Below are positions 33,171-45,129 of a stretch of 64,000 nucleotides of DNA, one piece after another. The translations under genes were made by a program, and so were the position numbers. Location of the stretch: positions 49,741,763 to 49,805,762 of the forward strand of contig OW679202.1 in assembly GCA_940337035.1 (NCBI GenBank), given 5' to 3'. The notes below the pieces were generated by a model. The model had not been told where the DNA came from, searched no databases, and saw only the letters and a list, made by a program, of their open reading frames with translations. The stretch is from Agriotes lineatus. Taxonomy: Eukaryota; Arthropoda; Insecta; Coleoptera; Elateridae. The number at the start of each line of letters is the position of its first letter. Position 1 is the first letter of the stretch.

Positions 33171-33798
33171 AAAAATGTAAATGCGTAAATTAGTTTAATA
33201 AAGTAATATTTTGAACATAGCTTAGGTTTTCACCCTTGACAAAAATAGGTCTGTATTAGACCCAACATATACAAAATGAACACCTTCAAACAATTTAAAT
33301 TCCTTTTTTTTCTTTTCATATTTTCACTATTTGTACTTTTAAAACTTCCACTTGCTAGGTGAGTTCTGAGTAAAACCCTTTACTGATTTTTTTGACTGTA
33401 TCTCTTAATTTTTCTGAAACGTCATATTCCAAAATATCGCAATAAAAATAGGTCGATATTTAGATAATTAAATTTGCAATCCGTGTTTATTTCTAATATT
33501 GAAGTTTAGTTCAGTTTGATTTTGAACTTTTCCGCGATCGTGGTATCGGTTCTCGTATATTCGCATCTCGTGCACATTTAAAGATGCCCAAACTAATTTT
33601 CTTTAAAGAAATGCTTTTTTTACTGCCTATTTTGTAATTTTATAGTGCCTGCTTGTGTGCATATTTAAAAAAAAATAATACCTGAACTTCGGCTTTAGTA
33701 ATAAACAATGGTATGTTTCCGTTTCAAAAAACTTGTTTGCTGTTTATCTGTAGAATAGTTATGGAAGCGATAATTAAAAATTATGGAATTACCATTTA
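33171..33798. other. Unassigned AT-rich stretch left of mariner
   Basis: No coding or repeat signal seen. Confidence 0.45.
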
Positions 33799-33800
33799 TA

Positions 33801-35080
33801 TGAGGGGTTATTGATATCTAGTTAGCCTGGAAAGTTTTTAGTAAAGAAAAGTGAATATGATTTCTATGGTTACAACTATGATGTTTTATAAATAAGTTGT
33901 CAAAGTTTGACCTCCATAAGTTGAACAGTGATCAAACTGTATATTTTTTAAAACAACATGTCTGAGGAAGAGATAGAATTTGAAAAAAATCGAGTTTCGG
34001 TCAGTTATTAAGTATTTGTTTTTGAAAGGGTTACCGGCCAAAGAAATTTTTGCTGATATGATAGAAACCTTAGGTAATCAGTGTCCTTCATACGCCACTA
34101 TTCAAAACTGGGTTGCGGAATATAAAAGAGGAAGATGAGCACCGCCCTGGATGACCAATTTCTGTGACCACTCCGGTAAACATTGATTTTGTCCATGATA
34201 TGATTATGGAAAATCGACGTATTGGGATTAAGAATATTGCAGAAGTATTGCACATTGAACCTGTGTGTCACATCATCCATCACGACTTGGGTATGAGAAT
34301 ATGATAAAGCTTTCAGCCAAATGGATTCCAAGATGCTTGAACGTTGATCAGAAGCGCGTACGATTGACAACGTCAAAGGAAATCTGCCGCCGTTTTGCAG
34401 AAAATTTCTCAAACTTTTTGGATCGGCTTGTTACTATGGACGAAACGTGAATCCATCACTATGACCCAAAGACTAAAGAGCAATCCAAACAGTGGAAGCA
34501 TATTGGTTCCCCACTACCCAAAAAATTCCGTATTCAAAAATCGGCTGGCAAGATTCTTGCTTCAGTTTTCTGGGGCAAAGTTGGGATAATTCTGATAGAT
34601 TATTTGGAACTGGGCAGAACTATCAAGGGGCATATTATACTGAGTTGCTAACTACATTACCTAAGAAAATTGTGGAAAAACGCCTCAGAAAACATGCCAG
34701 AGGTGTGCTCTTTTTGCAAGAAACGCTTCAGCTCACAAGTCGTTGATTACACTGCAAAAAATTGATGAAATTGGTTTTGAATTGGTTGACCATCCGCCCT
34801 ATTCTCCGGATTTAGTACCGCCAGACTATTATTTGTTTCCAAAACTCAAAAAACATCTGAAAGGTAAAAGATTTTCGACAAATGACGAAGCAATATGTGC
34901 CGTTGAGGAGTGGTTTGCAGACGAAGACAAAGAGTTTTTTTTAAATGGCTTAGAATTACTTTATGAACGTTCTACTAAATGTATAAGTCTTAAAGGAGAT
35001 TATGTTGAATAAATATAATTTTGTTTTGAAATATTGTGGCGTTTTATATGGTAGGCTAAGTACTTATCAATACCCCCTCG
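33801..35080 (+). mobile_element. Full-length mariner transposon with TA target duplication
   Basis: 1,280 bp, the normal mariner size. The left end TGAGGGGTTATTGATA (33,801) and the complement of the right end CGAGGGGGTATTGATA (ending 35,080) are inverted over about 28 bp. TA flanks both sides (33,799-33,800 and 35,081-35,082), the required mariner target duplication. The transposase between the ends is broken at several places. Both ends look well preserved, so the copy may still have been mobilised by a helper transposase after its own gene died; that is inference. Confidence 0.9.
33958..35012 (+). pseudogene. Mariner transposase, DD34D type, inactivated
   Basis: The ATG at 33,958 is followed by a frameshift within about 15 codons. 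The N-terminal HTH region is then readable (IKYLFLKGLPAKEIFADMI, and SYATIQNWVAEYKRGR). A second break follows, then EICRRFAENFSNFLDRL and MDET, the first catalytic Asp at 34,439. The Trp codon after DET has become TGA (34,448-34,450). The second catalytic site, normally Gln-Asp-Asn, is spoiled by a one-base deletion near 34,721 that also shifts the frame. The third is intact in DLVPPDYYLFP (Asp codon 34,824). Allowing for the deletion, exactly 34 residues separate sites two and three, the mariner signature. It ends KGDYVE and stop at 35,012. Confidence 0.9.
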
Positions 35081-35082
35081 TA

Positions 35083-36470
35083 TCCCTATGGTACGTGAGC
35101 TAATTATACACCCTTTATATCACTGGTACGTAATTTGATTTGTAAAAGTTTAAAATATCGCTTGTATTAATATACAACTAGAATAAAAATCGTGTTTTAT
35201 TAACAGTCTTTTACTTAATAAATTACAGTGGGGTGCAACCGTATCCCGTCTTGGTATTAAACTTAAGTTTTGGACCCTTGGCACTATTGAGGTTAAATAT
35301 TAAGTTATTTTAGGGTTTAAACCTAATCTGTCTGTTTAACAAGTATCATATTCATTCTTCAACAAACTATACAGGGGTTTTTAGTACCTCTGAATTATTG
35401 AAAAGTCAATTTTGGGGTAATCGTGGGTGAGAAAGTAAAAAAAATCATCAAATTGGAAAAAAATTGCAAATTACAGAAGACTTGTTTAAAGTAAAGTTTA
35501 CACATAATCAACAGCTACACGCTCATAAGTATCTCAAGATACGTAATTTTGATAAGAACTTTGAGGTGGAAGCGGGTACATTTTATATTGTGGTCGGAGG
35601 CCATTCAGGTTTGTTTTATAGCAATTTAAGTTTAAGATTCTCATTAGAACCGAAGCAGGTTGTAGCACCGCGCTGGTGTACTTTCTTATTCGCAGTTTTT
35701 ATCTCAATTTCATGTTTTTATTTTCGCGGGGTAGCTCGTTCAAAGATAACAGGGTAAGTGTCCATCTGTTCGATGGGGCAACCTTCGCAATCTCGAGGAG
35801 GCACCGAAACGAGCTTACTGTCTCCTCTTTTTATGGTCAAAAATCTTCTCTTAGATCTCTGATGAAATTAAATGCCGAGTTTTAATGTTCATTGGGTGGA
35901 AAAAGTTCATATCGTCTCCCTGCCGTGTGGCGCTCGCTCTGTTCTCCGCCCAAAGAAGGGAATTTAATTAAGTAAAATTACACTGCTTGTACTTTAATTA
36001 TGTTAGTATCAGTCGAGGAAAGAAGTCGGCACCTCTCTTGGCACATCGAGACTTTTTACGACGGATGTCCCCTTCTGTTGCAGCGCGACTTGCTCGCGTG
36101 AGCGATCAAAGGGTGTCGCTCAAAGCGTCGCGACGACGCATCGCGCGAACTCGCGGCCGCGAATCCGGCTTTTGACGAATGCAATCAGAGACCGATGTAA
36201 CGACTAATTAAAAAGATAAGTACTCGGGAATAACAATTTAAAACTACGATAAAGCGGAAAGGATAAGCACGCGGAAGGTTGCGACTCGGCGTTAATGGAA
36301 TACCTGGCTCTCGGGGATTACTCGCCCAAACTCCGCACTGTCTTTGACTAGTTGGGTCTTTTCCTCTTGAAATATGGTAATTACCCAGGCATAGTCGCGT
36401 TAACACGCCTTTTACTTTTACAGCTCAGCGTTATGTCTTTACTAGCCGAAAAACGCTGTCCTTTATTAGA
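35083..36470. other. Unassigned, with a CpG-rich patch at 35,900-36,180
   Basis: The patch contains GCGGCCGC and many CG dinucleotides (for example AAAGCGTCGCGACGACGC). Frames at 35,464-35,757 and 35,987-36,175 have no motif. The patch may be a promoter-like or conserved island, but no gene start can be shown. Confidence 0.35.
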
Positions 36471-36479
36471 TCTCCACTT

Positions 36480-37080
36480 TGAAGAATTCGAAAATTGTGT
36501 AAAAGACTTTCGAAGAGCACCGGAATTGAAGTTTCTCCCCATCGCACTGTTAATGCTGTGATGGGCGCACAAAATTCACTGAATCAGAATTTTACTTTTT
36601 ATTGATTCTTAAACGGCTTAATACCGCCAGAGCTATTGTCACAATTTGGAATTGCTATAATAAAGATTATCAATAATATGTTATCATCAAGAATTTGTTG
36701 TAAGAGTTAATAACATTCTGAATAAAACAATATTAGACTGATGCACCGCGTTCATTTTTTAACTTTGTCGGGGAGCTGCAGATTTAGTTTTCACATGTTC
36801 AACATCTTTGACCAGAACAACCCTTTTACTTTAACTAAACACCTCTGGCTAGTGCCATATGGCTGAAATCGAAATTTTCCTAGATCGTCCTGCCTCATAT
36901 TATGGCGGGGGAATATTTTAATTTTTTTATAAACTTTCCACTTTGAAAACTCTAAAATTGTGTAAAAACGAACTTTTGAACTGAACAGCAACTGAAGTTT
37001 TTCCTCGCCGTACTATTAATACTATAATAGATAAACAACATTTCCTCAAGTAGAATTTTAGTTTTTATTGATATTCCAAC
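36480..37080. repeat. Degenerate tandem duplication, about 460 bp apart
   Basis: A block around AAAATTGTGTAAAAG and ATTGAAGTTTCTCCCCATCG (36,488-36,605) recurs in diverged form at 36,955-37,078 with AAAATTGTGTAAAAAC and CTGAAGTTTTTCCTCGCCG. A further related line (AACAACCCTT plus GTGTCATGTGGC) appears at 36,817 and again at 38,962, on both sides of ACGT-rich repeat B, so that repeat was inserted into this older sequence. Confidence 0.5.
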
Positions 37081-37196
37081 AATTTTATACCAAGATATTT
37101 TCAAAAGTTTTTATTTTCATAATAAAGATTATCATCAAAAATTAATACTAAGATTAACACGTAGTAAAATGTTGAATAGAGCAGAACTAAACTTAG

Positions 37197-38935
37197 AATA
37201 CTCCCAGTGTACACGAAAACATTGAACTAACGTTTAAACGTAACCCTGGACCGAGCGTTATATTAACGTAGAAGTGTCGCGTAAATCAACCAGTTTTTCA
37301 ACGTTATGTGCTTGATTCAATGTCAGCCTATGACAGTCTTTTAACATTTAGCTCATGACCAAACAAGACCGTTATATGTAGACGTTATATTCACGATTTT
37401 CAACATTCTTGCCGACTACTTAACGTGTTTTTTACGTTTTGTTGCCAAGCGGACGTCTTTTGAGAGTCATATTAACGTCGTAACGGCGTTGCCTTTTCAA
37501 CAGAATATTTACGTGTTTTATACGTTTTTTAATTAAGTGCTAACGTTATAACCACGTTATGTTTTCATCATAACTTCAACTTGCCTTTTACACTGAAACG
37601 ACATTTTATTTGATACAAAATTAACATTCTATTTACGTCAGGTATTAACGACAGAAGGACGTTACTTGTTTTCTAAATAATCTGTATTGTGTTCAACCCA
37701 ACTCAATAAAAGGGCGACTTCATTTGGTAAACGAAGTCTCCAAACAGAACTCGTAACTGCACACTATATAGTTCCACCCACAGTCGAGAGCCGTTTTAAT
37801 TTAAATGAGAAGCAAATTAAGCTTAGTGGAACATGGGACGTAGTACCTACCATATTATATTCTTTTAATGCAACATCTTCTGTCAGACTGGGACTGGGAT
37901 AATAAAGCCACAACGTTCTGACTCACAGCTTGTCCGATTTTATCAGCGACACAAAACGCGACCTAAACAGTGGATCCAGATCCCCAGACAAAGGAAAAGA
38001 TCGGTTTGTCAGCATGTTGGACTATAATGCTGTGGTTTGGTAGCGTAACCATATTCAATTGGTCAGCACTATCATGTGAGCAATGGCCTCACGAGTGATA
38101 GGCTCGTTAAACACACGTGTTCGCTGACAAGCTTACTTGTTTTTGTGAACATCATGTCAATGTTTGACATTAACTGCTGGCCTAAAATGCACTTAAAATC
38201 TACGACGTACAAACGTAATTATCACGTTGTGTCAAAGTTGTATTGACGTTAAGAATGTACTATTGATCTAAAAGGGGTTTTATATTACAACGTAATATAG
38301 AAAATGTTAGATTTTCGTGTTTTTTATAAACGTCTACGTTTCACATTAACTGATGGTCTAAAAAGGACTTAAAATTAACGACAAAAAAACGTAACTATCA
38401 CGTTGTTGTAATAATTTGATATCGACGTTAAGAGTCGACTGACAATCTAAATGGCGTTTTATATTAACGTTATTTTAATGTAATACAAATTACCTTTAAG
38501 CTTTTGTATTTTTTTAACGTCATTCAGACGTTTCACATTAACTGCTGGAATAAAAGACATACAAATTTAAAAACAGAAAAATAATGTAGTGGCGAAACGT
38601 AAATAGCACGTGCTTATATTAACGTCATATCGATGTTAAACGTTGACTGCTGATCTTAAAAACACCTTTTATTAACGTTACTTTATCGTACCAAAGAAGG
38701 ATTTTAAATTAAATGCTGATCTTAAAATCACTTAAAATCAACGACATATTAGAGTTATATAAACACGTTCAATAAACGATATAGCCAAAACTTCTAATAA
38801 ACGGCATAATTACTTCAACAGTAAAAAGAATTACTAACATTCAACGTCTAATTTAGAAAGCAAAAATGACGTTAACTGTTTGACTAAAATTTAACGTTAA
38901 ATTTTTAACGAATAACATGTGACTGCTGGGCTGAG
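37197..38935. repeat. ACGT-rich dispersed repeat, copy B
   Basis: It starts CTCCCAGTGTACACGAAAAC and follows copy A (17,131) block by block in the same orientation, with the same TAACGT/ACGTTA richness. The tandem part has units starting near 38,137, 38,314, 38,506 and, in worn form, 38,700, one more than copy A. About 370 bp at 37,765-38,135 have no counterpart in copy A and lack the ACGT richness. It ends near AACATGTGACTGCTGGGC. Confidence 0.8.
37765..38135. other. Sequence present only in ACGT repeat copy B
   Basis: In copy A the CAGTGACGTCATTTG block is followed within about 80 bp by the GTGTTTTTGTGAACGTCATG unit; in copy B these blocks are about 450 bp apart. The extra DNA has normal base composition and no frame or repeat that I recognise. 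It could be an insertion in B or a deletion in A. Confidence 0.5.
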
Positions 38936-39111
38936 TTAATTTTTTAACCTTTTATCCTAACAACCCTTATTCATTATCCCAACACTTTCGGCGAGTGTCA
39001 TGTGGCGAAAGTAACAATATTTTATAGAAAATGTAGATTTCTATTCATCGCTCTGCTAAATATTATACCGGGCTGACAAGATCTTCCAGAACAGATCTTT
39101 TATATTTTGTA

Positions 39112-39527
39112 TACAGAGTGAGTCATAATTAGGTATAAAAAGTTTAACCAGAGCTTTTTTAGGCCGAAACAAAACAATTAACCTAATACAGCTTTGTACC
39201 AAGATGCTCCCTTAAAGATATATAAAAGGTGTTAATAAAAAAAACTATTTGTGACTATAACTTGAAAAGTAATTATCCGATTAATTTGAAGGTACATTAT
39301 AATAAACACAAAATTAACAACAAACAATGACTAAAACTAGAGTAAATGTTCAAAATGTTCCCCTCCAGCCGCCATACAAGCATGACACCGACGTACTAGC
39401 GATTCATACACTTGTTGAATATTATATTTTTCACGAATTTCGTTAGCAGCCTCAAAATTTTTTGCTGCAACTGTTCCCTGTTCCCACATGCGTGTGAAGT
39501 GTGGACGATAATAAATTGCTACAACTA
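39112..39527 (-). pseudogene. C-terminus of a Tc1/mariner-superfamily transposase and its terminus
   Basis: On the minus strand one uninterrupted frame runs from about 39,527 to the stop at 39,337-39,339: VVAIYYRPHFTRMWEQGTV, NFEAANEIREKYNIQQVY and CHACMAAGGEHFEHLL. The last block, a cysteine pair followed by GG-HFEHLL, is the standard C-terminus of an insect transposase group whose elements end in TACAGGGTG. Indeed TACAGAGTGAGTC, a close variant of that terminus, lies at 39,112, about 225 bp past the stop. The catalytic part is cut off at 39,530 by a LINE tail in the opposite orientation. Confidence 0.65.
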
Positions 39528-39539
39528 ACAGAAAAAATA

Positions 39540-39800
39540 AACTCCGTAGAAATGGACTACGTACGTACGACGCAGTGCTAGACTATCGAAATCGGACCGA
39601 ATAACAAATGAGGAAATTAAAGGAAAATGAAAGCTTAAAATGGTTTGGACACCTGATCCGAATTTGACTCTGTGAGAGAAAAAATAGGACGACACAGAAG
39701 ATCGTGGAATGAAGACATTAGAAAATGTATGAAAACTAGGGGTCTACAGGATAGAATGCGATGACCTTTGAATACAAGAAGGCAGCTAACAGCTGTATAA
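39540..39800 (+). pseudogene. LINE C-terminal tail, plus strand
   Basis: The plus strand reads, over several frames, RTEXQMRKLKENE-like residues, SLKWFGHLIRI, then GRHRRSWNEDIRKCMKTRGL. WFGH followed by GR-RRSWNEDIRK is the common C-terminus of insect endonuclease/RT LINEs. There are stops after the GHLIRI block and a frame change before GRHRRSW. The polymerase domain is not present. Confidence 0.65.
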
Positions 39801-42660
39801 ACCTGAGATATAATATACTTATTATTAATTTTTTTTAAATGTTCTTGTACAATGTAGAAGGTACAGACAAATTTCACAGTTTAGGTTTAGGATTTTGGAT
39901 GAGAAAATGATAACTTGCCCCCTGTACCAACGACACTGGTATATGCTACTCATAAATTCTCTAATCACAGTGTTTAAATATGAAAAATAGTAATTTTGTA
40001 AATACTTTTTGCTTTTACAGCTCACATTTCTGGCTTGATATTTCAGTAATGATCTTTCAATAAAGTTGCTGCGGTTATTTAGGAATCGTGTAGAAACTAA
40101 AGATTTTTTATTAAATATATCGCTTTAACCTGATATATTGCTGTGATATTTTGTCCGCAAGCGGTTTTATATTATCCATATTTTAGAAATAGTTAACTAA
40201 AAATAATAACAGAATTGGTTACGGCTTAATCGTTAGATATGTTAATATTAGATAAAACAAAGAAGTTGTTTAATAATACAATGAACGATATATCAAGATA
40301 AGAGTTAAACTTTTTTTTTATTTTGAGAAAGACGCAACTGAATAGAAATGTTAACAAACTGCAATCAATACACGACGATGTCACATTTTACATGCTAATG
40401 AAAATTTGCTCATGAATGTCATAAATAATGTGTAATTGAATATAAGTGAGAAACAACGCACGTCCATGCTAGATTGGAAGCCTGGGGAATCAGTAAAATG
40501 TGTTTAAGTGAACAGTCAAATTGTGACATTTTAAAAATTCTAATCGAATCTAGTAGTAAGTAGATATAAAAATATATGACATTTCAGTTGCTAAGTAATT
40601 AATGAATTAAGAAATAACAAGCTATAAAATTTCGGGCTTCAACGGATATCAAATATTATTGAAAGGTGGTTTTATGTAAATAAACCTGTTGTTGATTTGA
40701 AAAGAGTTTGAATTAATTCAGTTTATCTGCGGTGCCATATGGCAACAATAGATGTACCGAGGGTGATCTGCCCTGGAGTGCGTGGTAAATCTGCGGAGCC
40801 CAGCTGTATTGGAGGATGTCATCTGCAGGACTTTATAAAGATACAAGAGCTGTTGATGAGTCAAGACTTGACCGAGGTGCTTGATTTTCGTCTACATGTT
40901 ATATAGGGCGCAATTAGAGGTAGCTACAGGAGAACTTATGCAGTATTGCTGTGGTAAAAGTCAACAGGCAAAACAAGGTATCTAAAACCAATATTACATG
41001 CAAATTAAGTACAAGAAGATCTAACTTACCTGAATAAACACATTGTAATTACTTGCTTTATCCAATAGTAAAAATATAATTGAGGTTATTTCCAAAAGTA
41101 AACAGTATTTGTGCACGAATATCCTTTAACCAATATTGCACTGAATCTAATGGCAATTTAACCAAATTATTATAATACCCAAGTGTAGAGACCCACCCCT
41201 GATTGAGTTATTCGTGTTTAACCGTGGTAATCAATTAATATAAATATTTAACGATTAACTTAAAGAGCAGAATACTTCGTTATTCAATTAGCTGTTTGAG
41301 TAGCTACAAAAAAATTAATTTTATAACAAATTATTATCAAAATAATTATATGATTTCAAGCCCACATCCATTACAATATAATTGCTTTGGAACAACAATA
41401 TTTTGTTAATACCTATTTTATTAATTTATTGGCAGAGGAAGCTTGTCCATTCATACAAAAATAATACTTAATAAAAGAACAGTTTTCCCAAAAGTCAGCC
41501 TGAACCGCTCATATTGTGAATACAGTTCTTAACAAAGCGGGGTCTTCTTCTAGAAAAATGTAAAGCAAATCTAAATGTTTCCAGACATTTGCAACACCAT
41601 CTCTACATAGCAGTTACGGCCCTGATTAAGAGAATAATGTGCAGGGGAGGATGAGCCGTCAAAACAGTCAGTAAAGCGCGATGCGCGTAATGCATTTGCG
41701 TTATTTGATTATCCAGGACTGACCTGTTCCGGTCGAGTTGTCAGAGGGAGAAGAGGCACTCATACACGCGTTTAGTTTTTATGGTGGCATTTAGCAAGAT
41801 CACATTCCTAGCATATTCGCAGCTCCGGCCGTTGTCACAAATCGCAGTTCTGCCACTACAATTATTTAGGTATTTATTGTCTCGGACATGACAATAGTAA
41901 AAGCCACATTTCAAAATAAAAGGCAGGTATTTGCGGCTTCAGACTCGGACATGGCTTACGGCTGAGTAGCAATAAATCTGTGTTGATTGGGCGTTATGTT
42001 CCTGCAATACTTGTAGCGGCGTTGGTTCAATAATCAGAGGCGACGGTTAAGTTTTACTGACCAATTTGTACCGACTATCGATATCTGACGTCCGACAGCG
42101 AAGGTGTCCGCGTTTAATGGCCTGCGCGTCCGAAGGTGTTAACTACTGGTGTCTATTCTTCGGCACGCTCATCTTTATGGAAGTCGGCGATAATAGGGTA
42201 TTTGATAATATCTACCTGATCCCATGGCTAGGACATCAGGCTAACGTCATATCCTCTGTAATACGGGGATTTGAGAGCGTCTCCTATAAGCGGGGTTCAA
42301 TGGTAGGTCGAAAACAAGCTTGTAATAAAGTCATGAACAGGAAGCGAGGAACGGAGAAATAAGATTTTGGTAAACAGGGACGAAAGTTCGTTTTGGCTTA
42401 AAGTGCTCTGTAAATAGCGCAGAATAAGTGGATCACATCGTATATGTTGCACCTAGCTCTGTGTTAAAGAAAATAACCTCCTAACGAAACCCTGCCTTTT
42501 TACCCTTTTCGAAATATAAATAACTATATAAACTGCTTGTTATAGGAAATTTAGTATACGTATATACCTAGAAACTGAACACTTTAATTTCAAAAATTTT
42601 TTGTTTTTGCTGAAAAAACGTCTCTAATGAATGCATAGAAAAATCAATCGAATATGACAA
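39801..42660. other. Long unassigned stretch; GC rises at 41,600-42,360
   Basis: The left part is very AT-rich. Around 40,738 a 56-codon frame begins MATIDVPRVICPGVRG but lacks splice signals or motifs. Between 41,640 and 42,360 the base composition is less AT-rich, and a 98-codon frame (42,066-42,362, non-ATG start) has no motif. Confidence 0.4.
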
Positions 42661-43090
42661 ATCGTTTTTTCATATGCTTTATAAATATGAAAAAGCATTT
42701 GATAAAGCCAGACGAAAAGATAATTTCTAATGTAGCTACCATGTACTGAACGAGGGTTCAGAATATACAAAGAAAAATTGAAAATAATATGTTATGCTGA
42801 TGATAACGTCATAATGGCTACAGCGATTCTTCCACTTTTTCTACCTAACGGCACTGAGATACAACATGAAAACATCCCAAACATCGTCAGATAGACAAAA
42901 ACTGGAGAAGAAGATGCAAACAACATATAACTGAAATGGAAATTGTTAGAATCCTACTTGCCGTAAATCCAAAAACAGCTGCCACAGGATGGAAAGGGTA
43001 CTGGACGTTATGAGTACAAGATACCTATAGCAAAGAAGAAGAAGGACAAGAACAAGGCCTAGGTAGATAAACACCTGATAAGTGGCAACT
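42660..43090 (+). pseudogene. Highly degenerate LINE RT relic
   Basis: Two RT landmarks survive in order and at too short a distance: YKYEKAFDKARRKD (motif A, near 42,685) and ICYADDNVIMA (catalytic YADD, near 42,790). About 250 bp expected between them are missing. LEKKMQTTYN follows near 42,905. Stops are frequent; this is one of the oldest LINE traces here. Confidence 0.6.
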
Positions 43091-43676
43091 AGCTTTCTAT
43101 CTCGTGAATAAAATACAAAAACCATGCGGAAACGAAAATTACCAGAAAAAAATGATGCGTTATAAGATACGCCTTTGGCATAATATAATATTTAACTAAT
43201 GTTAATTTATTTGATAGTTAACACAGATTTTACTTAAATTTAATATTGATAAAAACATTATTAATTAATGAAGCACTAGGGAAATGCAGTATTTTATTAA
43301 TATTGATCTTTTCAAACCGAGACTTAATTTTTATTCTGAACTAGAACAACGTAGTCCCCTTGTGCACCCTTCATCGCTGGGTACTGCTCATTCCTGATTT
43401 AATTAATCTGTATTATGAGAAAACGTGTCTCACTTGAAATATTTATAGATTTAATGGTAGTCAATGTTACTTTAGTGTCGACAGAGTGCAATTTCACGTG
43501 GCTAAAAAAGTAGTGTAGGTAAGAATAGGTATTTATTGTTTTAAAATTATTAATTTGTATCAGTTGTTGTAGAAATGTATTTTAAAAATCAAAACTTAGA
43601 GAAAATATAAACGCAGAAGTTGTATTTACAATGCTGTATAAATGTAAGTTATATTTTTGGTTAATAGATGTCACAG
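43091..43676. other. Unassigned AT-rich stretch
   Basis: No signal seen. Confidence 0.4.
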
Positions 43677-43950
43677 TAGGGACATGGCCTGAGAGAAGGC
43701 CAGCCAGGGACTCCGAAATATCTCTTTCCGAAACCCTGTCAACCTGGCACACCACGGCGTACTGAGTGATGTGGTTAGCATCACGCCTTCTACTATGCGT
43801 TACTGTCCCTACTTCTACAACTGTGGTTTCGGTACCAAATTTTTAAAGCGACTGGGTGAGCCGCCCGCCAATTGCCAGATGTGGGGATTGAACCCCGTAC
43901 CGTGGCACTGCAGCCTGAGCTCCCTAACCGCTCGGCCACGCTGGCGACGG
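43677..43950 (-). mobile_element. tRNA-derived SINE, minus strand
   Basis: Read from 43,948 on the minus strand, the head has an A-box GTGGCCGAGCGGTTAGGG and a B-box GGGGTTCAATCCCCAC at tRNA spacing, like a serine/leucine tRNA with a long variable arm. The body of about 200 bp is GC-rich compared with the flanks and ends near GGCCATGTCCC at 43,677. No tail repeat or target duplication is obvious. A 142-codon minus frame that runs through it is only a translation of the SINE. Confidence 0.7.
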
Positions 43951-44230
43951 CAGAGGTCTGTAGTTTCCAAAGTAAAAAACTACAATTGTTAAAATGCAAA
44001 AATACACCTGAGGTGCATTTTTGGGTCATATTAAATTTAGATAAGTGATAAATATGTGACGTACACCTATAAAAGGCTTTACTCACAATTGCTGTCGCAA
44101 GTGGAAGTTCTGACACTAAAAATTTTGAAAAATCACAGAAAACTAGGGGTAAAAATATCTTAAGAGCCCTAATAATACAGAAAATAAAATACTTAATACT
44201 GCGAATTACAACAATTTGCAAATAAAAAAA

Positions 44231-44620
44231 ATCTGTAAAAGGCTTTATCCAGAACTTCCCTCGTCAACATTGTGGCACTAAATAATTTTAAAAATCAAAT
44301 TAAGTTGGAAATACAAATATCTTCACGCTTCTAATAAATTAAATACATTTTCAAATAAACAAAATATATATCCCGCTGGGGTTTGAACTCGCCGCATCTG
44401 CAGCTCTGCAGAATGCTCGATCCTAACCGAATCTCCGCAGAGAATATAAGTACGGCGAAATTCCATCTGCGCTACCGCGTCTTTTCGGGAAAAGTCCGGC
44501 GCGCGCGTCTCTTGAAGAGAACGGTGTAATGGTTGAAACATTTTTACTCTTTTGTGAGATTATCCTTTATCAGTTGAGTCTTATTTTCGGCAAATGTAAA
44601 GCCTGACCTATGTGAAAGTT
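44231..44620 (-). mobile_element. tRNA-headed, GACA-type element, copy 4 (left part)
   Basis: It matches copy 2 from ATCTGTAAAAGG through ACTTCCCTCGTCA (44,253), CTTCACGCTTCTAATAAATT, the tRNA-like head (minus strand, B-box within GGGTTTGAACTC's complement) and GTAAAGCCTGACCTATGTG at 44,598. Similarity then stops abruptly; the GACA run and right terminus are absent. Confidence 0.7.
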
Positions 44621-45129
44621 ATTACTAACTGGATTTTTATGTATTTACATATTTTCTTTATTCAAACATGTGATGTGATTGTGATCTTTTTAAAATTTAC
44701 GCTTTGCATCCAAAGGAAACAACGTTCGCGAGTTTATTTAAAAAAACGGTTTTGCCGCATATTATATTTACTATCCGTATTTACTTGTTTAGTCACATAT
44801 TAAATAAATACATAAAAAAATCTGGTGTGATGCGCGCACACAAGATTTTTTTTGCGGTGTTCTTATAATTAGCCAAAAATTTGATTTTTATTTTTTAAGC
44901 ATTTGTCAAAATTTTTCAAAAATTACAAATTCTATAGAAACTGTACAAAATAGAGCATTAGTTAAAGAGACAAATTTTCTCTAAAAGTTTAAGCTGAATT
45001 TAATAATTTAATAATATAGCGGGTGATTAAAATAGGAGTTAATAAAAAAAAACACAAAAGAAACCCATTTTGAAAACGTAAAGTTTAAAAGAAATCGTTA
45101 GAGATGTTTTTGAAAAAAAAACTGAAAAT

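Noticed and set aside
40738..40908. 56-codon frame starting MATIDVPRVICPG
   Set aside because: No homologous motif or splice context; too short to separate from chance.
42066..42362. 98-codon open frame in a less AT-rich region
   Set aside because: It lacks an ATG start, has no recognisable motif and no splice or promoter context.
43793..44221. 142-codon minus-strand open frame
   Set aside because: Most of its C-terminal half is the tRNA-derived SINE read through; the rest has no motif.
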